A stretch of DNA of 7,879 nucleotides, taken from an uncultured Eubacteriales bacterium. Lineage in GTDB: Bacteria; Bacillota; Clostridia; Oscillospirales; Oscillospiraceae. A model generated the notes under the pieces. The model did no database searches, was not told the origin of the DNA, and saw only the letters and a program-made list of their open reading frames with translations. The stretch is from NCBI GenBank assembly GCA_905205195.1, contig CAJLCS010000084.1:1-7879 (forward strand), in the 5' to 3' direction. Numbering within the stretch: position 1 is the stretch's first letter; every line of letters starts with the position of its first letter. Made by a program: the position numbers and the translations under genes. Positions 1 to 6,332 of this stretch are shown here, piece after piece.

Positions 1-1
1 T

Positions 2-964
2 GCGGTGTCCCTGAAAAACCGGGAAACCGGCGCCGAACTGCTTTCCGCCCCCGGCGCGGTGCCGGTGGTCATCGACGAATACTACCACGACACCTGGAGC
101 CACGGGAAGAACTTCTTCACCGACGAAATGGCCCGGTTTGCCGACGCGGAGGTCACCGTAACGGAAAGCGGCCCGGTCCGCGCCACCGTCAAGGTGGTCA
201 GCCGTTATAACAACTCCACCCTGACCCAGTACTTCTCGCTGGAATCCGGCTGCCCCCGGCTGAAGGTCCGGGCCGTGGCCGACTGGCACGAAAAGCACAA
301 AATGCTGAAGCTGGCATGGCCCATGGCCGTGGAGGACCCCAAGGCCTACTATGAAATTCCCTTCGGCGTCATGGAGCGCCCTGCCGACGGCGAGGAGGAG
401 CCGGGCCTGATGTGGACCGCCGTCAAGGGCAGAGAAGGCGGCTTCGCGCTGCTCAACAGCAACACCTACAGCTCCAGCGTCAAGGGCGGCACCCTGTATC
501 AGACCGTGCTTCGCAGCCCCATCTACGGCGACCACGGCGGTCCCCGGGACGTGGAAAGCGAATTTACCGATCAGGGCCGGTTCGACTTTGCCTACGAGCT
601 GATGGCCGTCGGCGACAGCTGGGCGCCGGTGGTGCAGGCGGCCCGTCTGCTGAACAAGCCCGTCACCAACATCATCGAAACCTGGCACGGCGGCCCCCTC
701 GCCGCACCGGCGCTGGAAGGCCTGCACATCAGCCGGGACAACATCCAGCTGTCCGCCTGCAAGCCCAGCGAAGACGGCACCGGTCTGGTGCTGCGGCTGT
801 ACGAAACCGACGGCCGGGACACCGACGTCACCGTTTCCGGCCCGCTGCTGCCGGTGCCGCTCCACGCCCGGTTCACCCCCTTCAGCGTCAACACCTATCT
901 GCTGCGAAACGGCGAGAGCCGCTGGCAGGAGGTTCTGCTGACCGAATATCCGTCGGAAGACTGA
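2..964 (+). CDS. GH38-type alpha-mannosidase, C-terminal part (5' end outside window)
   Basis: This reading frame is already open at the left edge, so the gene starts outside the window; a GTG at 5 is internal, not the start. The roughly 320 visible residues match the beta-sandwich C-terminal domains of glycoside hydrolase family 38. Counting from the GTG codon, DEYYHDTWSHG lies at about 24-34 and the very typical DWHEKHKMLKLAWP block at about 93-106, followed by YEIPFGVMERP and RSPIYGDHGGPRD. Family members run to roughly 850-1050 residues and hydrolyse alpha-mannosides. The catalytic nucleophile and metal ligands lie in the N-terminal domain, which is not in this window, so activity and exact linkage cannot be judged. 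No signal peptide can be assessed. A terminator follows 25 bases after the stop, so it is the last gene of its transcript and not part of the exporter operon. Confidence 0.9.
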   Translation, partial: AVSLKNRETGAELLSAPGAVPVVIDEYYHDTWSHGKNFFTDEMARFADAEVTVTESGPVRATVKVVSRYNNSTLTQYFSLESGCPRLKVRAVADWHEKHKMLKLAWPMAVEDPKAYYEIPFGVMERPADGEEEPGLMWTAVKGREGGFALLNSNTYSSSVKGGTLYQTVLRSPIYGDHGGPRDVESEFTDQGRFDFAYELMAVGDSWAPVVQAARLLNKPVTNIIETWHGGPLAAPALEGLHISRDNIQLSACKPSEDGTGLVLRLYETDGRDTDVTVSGPLLPVPLHARFTPFSVNTYLLRNGESRWQEVLLTEYPSED

Positions 965-989
965 GTTTCTTCTGCCGTTACCTCCTGTC

Positions 990-1024
990 GCCGCCTGCGG
1001 AAATTCCCGCAGGCGGCACTTTTT
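990..1024 (+). terminator. Rho-independent terminator after the mannosidase gene
   Basis: A perfect 11-bp GC-rich stem (GCCGCCTGCGG at 990-1000 pairing with CCGCAGGCGGC at 1007-1017) closes a 6-base loop, AAATTC, and is followed by five T at 1020-1024. It insulates the MarR operon from upstream transcription. Confidence 0.92.
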
Positions 1025-1038
1025 GTGCAAATTGATGC

Positions 1039-1067
1039 TTGCAACTTTCGCGGCAATGTGGTAACAT
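1039..1067 (+). promoter_or_regulatory. Sigma-A type promoter of the MarR/ABC exporter operon
   Basis: TTGCAA (1039-1044) and TAACAT (1062-1067) are separated by 17 bases, the optimal spacing. A TG one base upstream of the -10 hexamer (1059-1060) makes it an extended -10 promoter. Transcription would start near 1073-1075, inside the palindrome at 1068-1089. This is a motif reading only; no start site has been mapped. Confidence 0.75.
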
Positions 1068-1089
1068 ATTAGGTAGCGTGCTACCTAAT
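1068..1089. promoter_or_regulatory. Perfect 22-bp palindrome, probable MarR operator
   Basis: ATTAGGTAGC (1068-1077) and GCTACCTAAT (1080-1089) are exact inverted repeats around a 2-base GT centre. The palindrome begins directly after the -10 hexamer, covers the predicted transcription start and ends one base before the Shine-Dalgarno sequence. Size and symmetry suit a dimeric winged-helix repressor of the MarR family, whose members usually bind 16-24 bp palindromes near their own promoters. It is inferred to be the autoregulatory site of the gene that follows. A 10-bp stem with a 2-base loop is a poor RNA hairpin and has no T run, so a terminator is unlikely. Confidence 0.82.
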
Positions 1090-1090
1090 T

Positions 1091-1098
1091 AAAGGAGG
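1091..1098 (+). promoter_or_regulatory. Strong Shine-Dalgarno site that questions the MarR start codon
   Basis: AAAGGAGG matches the 16S rRNA tail closely. The only conventional in-frame start nearby, GTG at 1098, overlaps its last base and could not be positioned by it. ATT at 1107 is 8 bases downstream and CTG at 1110 is 11 bases downstream, both in frame and well placed. The next in-frame ATG is far downstream at 1164, which would remove the conserved N-terminal helix. Confidence 0.7.
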
Positions 1099-1559
1099 TG
1101 AGTTCCATTCTGAAGCATTACGGCCCGCGCTTTCGGGCGCTGCACTGCTGTACGGACCAGATCATGAACGAGGCCCTGTCCCAGATGGACCTGACGTCTT
1201 CCCAGGGGCGAATCATGGGGTATCTGGCCCGTCATCCCCAAGCCCCCTGCTGCCGGGATCTGGAGGAGCATTTTCACCTGAGCCACCCCAGCGTCTCCGG
1301 CACTCTGACCCGGCTGGAGAAAAAAGGCTTTATCGCCTGCCGTCCAGACCCGGAGGATCACCGCTGCAAGCGGATCTACCTGCTGCCGAAGGGGGAACAG
1401 TGCCACCGGCAGATTATTTCGGCCATCGACCGGATCGAAGCGCAGGTAACCGCCGGGTTTACCCCGGAAGAACGGGCACAGTTTTCCGATTTTCTGGATC
1501 GGGCCATCATCAATCTCGGCGGCAGCGTCTGTATGCCGCCGCTCAAGGAGGAAAAATGA
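1098..1559 (+). CDS. MarR family winged-helix transcriptional regulator
   Basis: Up to 153 residues, normal for MarR regulators, which bind DNA as dimers. An N-terminal helix (HYGPRFRALH, about 7-16) for dimerisation is followed by a winged helix-turn-helix. The recognition helix is around SHPSVSGTLTRLEKKG (62-77), and the wing carries the conserved Asp and Arg of the family (D87 and R89 in DPEDHRCKR). A long C-terminal helix (about 103-140) completes the dimer interface. The interval uses the GTG at 1098, but the ribosome binding site favours an ATT (1107) or CTG (1110) start, giving 150 or 149 residues. Eight cysteines, including CC pairs at 17-18 and 51-52, are unusual. It is first in an operon with two ABC exporter genes, 4 bases from the next gene, behind a 22-bp palindrome. 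It is therefore most likely an autoregulated repressor of that exporter; its ligand is unknown. Confidence 0.9.
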   Translation: MSSILKHYGPRFRALHCCTDQIMNEALSQMDLTSSQGRIMGYLARHPQAPCCRDLEEHFHLSHPSVSGTLTRLEKKGFIACRPDPEDHRCKRIYLLPKGEQCHRQIISAIDRIEAQVTAGFTPEERAQFSDFLDRAIINLGGSVCMPPLKEEK

Positions 1560-1563
1560 CACA

Positions 1564-3327
1564 ATGATCAAACGACTGCTCCAATGTGTGCGGGAATTCA
1601 AGCTCGCCACGCTGCTGGCACCGCTGACCATGGTGGGAGAAGTGGCCATGGAGGTCCTGATTCCCACCCTGATGGCAAGGCTGATCGACAAGGGCATCAA
1701 GGTCGGCGATATGGGCTATGTCACCCGGCAGGGGCTGCTGCTGGTGCTGTGCGCCTTTTTGTCGCTGGCCTTCGGATCCCTGTCCGCCGCCGCCGCGTCC
1801 TACGCCGCCACCGGTTTTGCCCGGAATCTGCGGCACGATATGTATTATAAGGTGCAGACCTTCGACTTTTCCAACATCGACAAATTTTCTGCCTCCAGCA
1901 TCGTCACCCGGCTGACCACCGACGTGGCCAATTTGCAGATGGCCTTTCAGATGACCATCCGCATGGCGGTCCGCTGCCCCATGATGCTGATTCTGGCCAG
2001 TGTGATGGCCTTCCGGATCAGCCCCCGGCTGTGCCTGGTGTACTGCGTAGTGCTGCCGCTGCTGGCCATTGCGCTGCTGTCGCTGGTGCGGATGGTCCAC
2101 GCCGTCTTCGACCGGGTCTTCAAGACCTACGACAAGCTCAACAACGTGGTGCAGGAAAATCTCCACGGCATCCGGGTGGTCAAGTCCTTCGTCCGGGAAG
2201 AGGAGGAAACCAAGAAATTCACCGGCATTTCCCAGACGATTTACAACGATTTCTGCAAGGCCGAGCGGATTATTTCCTTCAATAACCCCTTCATGCAGTT
2301 CGCCGTGTACACCTGCATCATCGTCATCTCCTATGTGGGCGCCCATCTGGTGATTCAGTCCGGCGACAACGCCGCCCTGGGCCTGACCACCGGCCAGCTC
2401 AGCTCCATGTTCACCTACACCATCCAGATTCTCAGCAGTCTGATGATGCTCTCCGCCGTCTTCGTCATGGTGACCATGAGCCGCTCTCCCCTGCACCGGA
2501 CCTACGAGATTCTCAGTGAAACGCCGGATCTGGCCAATCCCAAAAATCCAGTGGAAACCGTGGCAGACGGCTCCATCGACTTTGAAAACGCCTCCTTCCG
2601 CTATTCCAAAACCGCCGACCGTAATGCGCTGGAAAACGTCAACCTGCACATTGCCTCCGGCCAGACCGTGGGCATTCTGGGCGTCACCGGCTCCTCCAAG
2701 TCCACCTTTGTGCAGCTGATTCCCCGTCTGTACGACGTGACGGAGGGCTGCGTCAAGGTCGGCGGCGTGGACGTGCGGGATTACGACATCCATGCGCTGC
2801 GGAATCAGGTTTCCATGGTGCTGCAGAAGAACGTGCTGTTCTCCGGCTCCATCAAGGACAATCTCCGCTGGGGCAACCCCGACGCCACCGACGAGGAAAT
2901 GGTCCGGGCCTGTCAGCTGGCTTGCGCCGACGACTTCATCCGCGCCTTCCCGGACGGCTACGACACCCACATCGAGCAGGGCGGCTCCAACGTGTCCGGC
3001 GGCCAGCGTCAGCGGCTGTGCATCGCCCGGGCGCTGCTGAAAAAGCCGAAAATCCTCATTCTCGACGACTCCACCTCCGCCGTGGACACCCACACCGACG
3101 CGCTGATCCGCCAGGCCTTCCGGGAGAAGATTCCCGACACCACCAAGCTGATCATCGCCCAGCGGATCTCCTCCATTCAGGATGCCGATGTCATTCTGGT
3201 GCTGGAGGGCGGCCGGATCGTGGCCAACGGCCCCCACGAGGAGTTGCTGAAAACCTCTCCCATTTACCGCGAAGTTTACCAATCCCAAACGAAAGGAGCC
3301 GATGACACATGCCCCCTGTCCGAATGA
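1564..3327 (+). CDS. Heterodimeric ABC exporter subunit with degenerate ATP site (multidrug/lipid type)
   Basis: A 587-residue half-transporter with six hydrophobic segments in residues 1-310, then a nucleotide-binding domain from about 335. Visible motifs are Walker A GVTGSSKST (373-381), Q-loop Gln 421, signature VSGGQ (477-481), Walker B ILILDD with D501 and D502, and the switch region AQR with Gln 533. Asp replaces the catalytic Glu and Gln replaces the switch His, as in the non-catalytic subunits of heterodimeric exporters such as TM287 and LmrC. Its intact VSGGQ would complete the active site of its partner. The start is ATG 1564, 12 bases after AAGGAGG (1545-1551); an ATG at 1556 reads only three codons. 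It follows the MarR stop by 4 bases and overlaps the next ABC gene by 19 bases. The inferred role is ATP-driven export across the cytoplasmic membrane; the substrate cannot be read from sequence. Confidence 0.93.
   Translation: MIKRLLQCVREFKLATLLAPLTMVGEVAMEVLIPTLMARLIDKGIKVGDMGYVTRQGLLLVLCAFLSLAFGSLSAAAASYAATGFARNLRHDMYYKVQTFDFSNIDKFSASSIVTRLTTDVANLQMAFQMTIRMAVRCPMMLILASVMAFRISPRLCLVYCVVLPLLAIALLSLVRMVHAVFDRVFKTYDKLNNVVQENLHGIRVVKSFVREEEETKKFTGISQTIYNDFCKAERIISFNNPFMQFAVYTCIIVISYVGAHLVIQSGDNAALGLTTGQLSSMFTYTIQILSSLMMLSAVFVMVTMSRSPLHRTYEILSETPDLANPKNPVETVADGSIDFENASFRYSKTADRNALENVNLHIASGQTVGILGVTGSSKSTFVQLIPRLYDVTEGCVKVGGVDVRDYDIHALRNQVSMVLQKNVLFSGSIKDNLRWGNPDATDEEMVRACQLACADDFIRAFPDGYDTHIEQGGSNVSGGQRQRLCIARALLKKPKILILDDSTSAVDTHTDALIRQAFREKIPDTTKLIIAQRISSIQDADVILVLEGGRIVANGPHEELLKTSPIYREVYQSQTKGADDTCPLSE
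3292..3298 (+). promoter_or_regulatory. Ribosome binding site of the second ABC subunit, inside the first gene
   Basis: AAAGGAG lies within the last codons of the upstream gene, 10 bases before ATG 3309, and supports that start. The nearer ATG at 3302 is in another frame. A second in-frame ATG at 3324 forms an ATGA overlap with the upstream stop codon but is 25 bases from this site. Confidence 0.65.
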
Positions 3328-5207
3328 GCGGCGACGGCCGCAAGGCCAAAAACCCCAAGCAAACCATGTCCCGGCTGCTGGGCTACATGAAGCAGTACCG
3401 GATGACGCTGGTTCTGGTCATTGTCTGTATCCTGCTGGCCTCGGTCGTGCAGGTGGCCAGCAATAAGTCCCTGGAATATGTGGTGGACGACTATATTACC
3501 CCCATGCTGGGACAGGTGGCGCCGGATTTCGGCCCGCTGGTCCGGTTTCTTGTTCTGATGGCCGTGCTGTACCTGGTGGGTATCGTGGCCTCCTTCTTCT
3601 CCAACTATCTGATGATCCGGGTCAGCCAGGGCACCCAGAAAACCATCCGGGACGCCATGTTCACCCATATGCAGAAGCTGCCCATCCGCTATTTTGACAC
3701 CCACCCCGTGGGCGACGTCATGAGCCGCTACACCAACGACATCGACACCCTGCGGCAGATGATCTCCCAGTCCATTCCCCAGACCATTTCCTCCGCCGTC
3801 ACCATTGTGGTGGTGTTTCTGGCCATGGTCTTTACCTCTCCCCTGCTGACGCTGGTGGTGGTTCTCACTGTCATCGGCATCGTCTTCATCACCAAGGCAG
3901 TGGCCTCCAAGTCCTCCCGGTTCTTTATCGGCCAGCAGCGGGCGCTGGGCGCCGTCAACGGCTTCGTAGAGGAAATGATCAACGGCCAGCGGGTCATCAA
4001 GGTATTCTGCCACGAGGAAATTTCCAAAGAGGAATTCGACAAGCTCAACGAGGAGCTGCGGGACAACGCCTTCAAGGCCGGTGCCTACTCCAACCTGATG
4101 GGTCCCGTCAACAACAACCTGGGCTACATCCAGTACGCCATCATCGCCATCGTGGGTGGCCTGATCGCCATCACTTCCGGCGGCAAGCTGCTGTCCGTGG
4201 GCGCGCTGATGAGCTTCATGCTGCTGTCCCGGTCCTTCAATATGCCCATCGGCCAGATCTCCAACCAGCTCAACTCCATCATCATGGCGCTGGCCGGTGC
4301 GGAGCGGATCTTTGAGCTGCTGGACGCCCCGGTGGAGCAGGACGGCGGCTACGTTACGCTGGTCAATGCCAAAATCGGTCCCGACGGCACCGTCACCGAG
4401 TGCGCCGAGAAAACCGACCACTGGGCCTGGAAGCATCCCCACAAGGCCGACGGCTCCGTCACCTACACCGAGCTGAAGGGCGACATTCAGTTGGAGCATG
4501 TGGACTTCGGCTATGTGCCGGAAAAGACCGTGCTGCATGACATTTCCCTTTACGCCAAGCCCGGCCAGAAGGTGGCCTTCGTGGGTGCCACCGGCGCTGG
4601 CAAGACCACCATCACCAATCTGCTCAACCGGTTTTACGACATTGCCGACGGCAAAATCCGCTATGACGGCATCAACATCAACAAAATCTGCAAGCCAGAC
4701 CTCCGCCGCTCTCTGGGCATCGTGCTGCAGGACACCAACCTCTTCACCGGCACCGTTCTGGACAACATCCGCTACGGCAAGCTGGACGCCACCGAGGAGG
4801 AGTGCATCCGGGCAGCCAAGCTGGCCAACGCCCACGACTTCATCACCCGTCTGCCGGAGGGCTACCAGACCATGCTCACCGGCAACGGCGCCCGGCTGTC
4901 CCAGGGCCAGCGGCAGCTGATTGCCATTGCCCGGGCGGCGGTGGCCGATCCCCCCGTCATGATTCTCGACGAGGCCACCTCCTCCATCGACACCCACACC
5001 GAGGCGCTGGTGCAGAAGGGCATGGACGCCCTGATGCAGGGGCGGACCACCTTCGTCATTGCCCACCGGCTCTCCACGGTCATGAATTCCGACTGCATCA
5101 TGGTGCTGGATCACGGCAGAATCATCGAGCGCGGCTCCCACGACGAGCTGATCGCCGCCAAGGGCACCTACTACCGGCTGTATACCGGCGCGTTTGAGCT
5201 GGAATAA
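3309..5207 (+). CDS. Heterodimeric ABC exporter subunit with catalytic ATP site
   Basis: A 632-residue half-transporter and the partner of the preceding gene. Hydrophobic segments at about 30-50, 75-100, 155-195 and 268-315 make the usual six-helix membrane domain. The ATPase domain has Walker A GATGAGKTT (426-434, Lys 432), Q-loop Gln 474, Walker B VMILDE (D554, E555) and switch AHR with His 586, so it has the full catalytic set. Its signature is LSQGQ (530-534), with Gln for the first Gly. This substitution is known in catalytic subunits such as TM288, where this signature faces the degenerate site. Between the domains lies a polar linker of about 50 residues (340-390), longer than in the first subunit. 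The start ATG 3309 is set by AAAGGAG; ATG 3324, residue 6, is an alternative. Two ATP sites of unequal activity are inferred. It is the last gene of the operon and is followed by a terminator. Confidence 0.94.
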   Translation: MPPVRMSGDGRKAKNPKQTMSRLLGYMKQYRMTLVLVIVCILLASVVQVASNKSLEYVVDDYITPMLGQVAPDFGPLVRFLVLMAVLYLVGIVASFFSNYLMIRVSQGTQKTIRDAMFTHMQKLPIRYFDTHPVGDVMSRYTNDIDTLRQMISQSIPQTISSAVTIVVVFLAMVFTSPLLTLVVVLTVIGIVFITKAVASKSSRFFIGQQRALGAVNGFVEEMINGQRVIKVFCHEEISKEEFDKLNEELRDNAFKAGAYSNLMGPVNNNLGYIQYAIIAIVGGLIAITSGGKLLSVGALMSFMLLSRSFNMPIGQISNQLNSIIMALAGAERIFELLDAPVEQDGGYVTLVNAKIGPDGTVTECAEKTDHWAWKHPHKADGSVTYTELKGDIQLEHVDFGYVPEKTVLHDISLYAKPGQKVAFVGATGAGKTTITNLLNRFYDIADGKIRYDGININKICKPDLRRSLGIVLQDTNLFTGTVLDNIRYGKLDATEEECIRAAKLANAHDFITRLPEGYQTMLTGNGARLSQGQRQLIAIARAAVADPPVMILDEATSSIDTHTEALVQKGMDALMQGRTTFVIAHRLSTVMNSDCIMVLDHGRIIERGSHDELIAAKGTYYRLYTGAFELE

Positions 5208-5227
5208 GCCGCATTCCAAACAAAAAC

Positions 5228-5270
5228 GGCCGGGACGCTCTTTTTCAGCGTCCCGGCCAGCTTTCATTTT
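5228..5270 (+). terminator. Rho-independent terminator of the MarR/ABC exporter operon
   Basis: A perfect 12-bp stem (GGCCGGGACGCT at 5228-5239 with AGCGTCCCGGCC at 5247-5258) closes a 7-base loop, CTTTTTC. It is followed by AGCTTTCATTTT, a moderately T-rich tail, and an A run precedes the stem. It lies 20 bases after the stop codon of the second ABC gene. Confidence 0.9.
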
Positions 5271-5357
5271 AGGTCCTTTCCGCCTGGCAGCTTCCGCAGC
5301 GAATGGTGCGAGCCGGTGGACGACGACCGGTATCTGGCGCTGTAAGAAAATTTCCCC

Positions 5358-5386
5358 TTGTCAGGCCGGGTTTTTCGTGATACGAT
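5358..5386 (+). promoter_or_regulatory. Promoter of the ABC-2 transporter operon
   Basis: TTGTCA (5358-5363) and TACGAT (5381-5386) are 17 bases apart, with TG at 5378-5379 giving an extended -10. It lies 28 bases before the start codon and 87 bases past the preceding terminator, so the ABC-2 pair is its own transcription unit. No palindromic operator is visible around it. Confidence 0.68.
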
Positions 5387-5414
5387 CATAGCAAACACAG
5401 AAGGGGGCCGCGCC

Positions 5415-6332
5415 ATGAGCAGCGAGATCATCCGCATCGACCATCTGCAAAAGCACTTCGGCGACGTCCATGCCGTCCGGGATCTGAGCTTCCGGGTCAC
5501 CCGGGGAGAGCTTTTCGCCTTCCTCGGCGTCAACGGCGCCGGAAAATCCACCACCATCAACATTCTCTGCGGCCAGCTGCCCCGGGACGGCGGGCAGGTG
5601 GAGATCTGCGGCATGACGCCGGAGGCCCACCCAAATGAGATCCGGCAGCGGCTTGGCGTGGTGTTCCAGTCGTCCGTGCTGGACCCGGTCCTGACGGTCC
5701 GGGAAAATCTGGAATGCCGGGCCGCCCTTTACGGCATCCGGGGCCAGGCGTTCCGGCGGCGGCTGGAGACTCTTACCGCGCTGCTGGACTTTGAGGACCT
5801 GCTGCGCCGTCCGGTGGGCAAGCTCTCCGGCGGGCAGCGGCGGCGCATTGACATTGCCCGGGCGCTGATTCACGAACCGGAAATTCTGGTGCTGGACGAA
5901 CCCACCACCGGCCTGGATCCCCAGACCCGGCAGCTTCTGTGGCACATTGTGGAGGAGCTGCGCCGGGAGCATCACCTGACGGTGTTCCTGACCACCCATT
6001 ACATGGAGGAGGCTGCCGGGGCGGATCACGTCATCATTCTGGATCATGGCCAGGTGGCCGCCGAGGGCACGCCGCTTTCCCTGAAAAACGCCTACACCGG
6101 CGACTTTGTCTCCCTGTACCATGTGGAGGAGGCGGCGGTGAAGGCGCTGGGGGTACCCTATGTGCCGCTGGCCGACGGCTTCCGGCTGTCGGTTCCCGAT
6201 ACGGCGGCGGCAACGGCGCTGATCGTGCAGCACCCGGACCTGTTCCGGGACTATGAGATCACCAAGGGCAACATGGACGATGTCTTTCTGGCCGTCACCG
6301 GCCGGAACCTGACGGGAGGCGACGGCGTATGA
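5415..6332 (+). CDS. ABC-2 type transporter ATP-binding protein (DrrA/CcmA-like)
   Basis: A 305-residue cytoplasmic ATPase, close to the usual 300-330 for this family. It has Walker A GVNGAGKST (38-46, Lys 44), signature LSGGQ (137-141), Walker B LVLDEP with D161 and E162, and switch His 195 in TTHYMEEA, so all catalytic residues are present. The C-terminal 90 residues, including NMDDVFLAVTGRNL near the end, resemble the DrrA-type tail that contacts the permease. The start ATG 5415 has AAGGGGG 7 bases upstream; the frame is open back to a TTG at 5358, but that is the -35 element. The stop overlaps the permease start as ATGA, which points to coupled translation. Family members drive export of drugs, polysaccharides or other hydrophobic compounds, and the particular substrate cannot be told here. 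Confidence 0.93.
   Translation: MSSEIIRIDHLQKHFGDVHAVRDLSFRVTRGELFAFLGVNGAGKSTTINILCGQLPRDGGQVEICGMTPEAHPNEIRQRLGVVFQSSVLDPVLTVRENLECRAALYGIRGQAFRRRLETLTALLDFEDLLRRPVGKLSGGQRRRIDIARALIHEPEILVLDEPTTGLDPQTRQLLWHIVEELRREHHLTVFLTTHYMEEAAGADHVIILDHGQVAAEGTPLSLKNAYTGDFVSLYHVEEAAVKALGVPYVPLADGFRLSVPDTAAATALIVQHPDLFRDYEITKGNMDDVFLAVTGRNLTGGDGV

Noticed and set aside
412..1035. Open frame overlapping the mannosidase gene in another phase
   Set aside because: Arg/Gln/Ala-rich translation typical of frame-shifted GC-rich coding sequence; it also runs through the terminator at 990-1024.
1543..3288. Long minus-strand open frames opposite the ABC exporter genes (also 3276-5267, 5361-6338, 6251-7219)
   Set aside because: They are shadows: His-, Gly- and Gln-rich or low-complexity translations with no family features, exactly opposite convincing ABC transporter genes in GC-rich DNA.
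5358..5414. N-terminal extension of the ABC-2 ATPase from TTG 5358
   Set aside because: The extension spans the -35 and -10 elements, and ATG 5415 has a proper ribosome site and begins the conserved ATPase fold.
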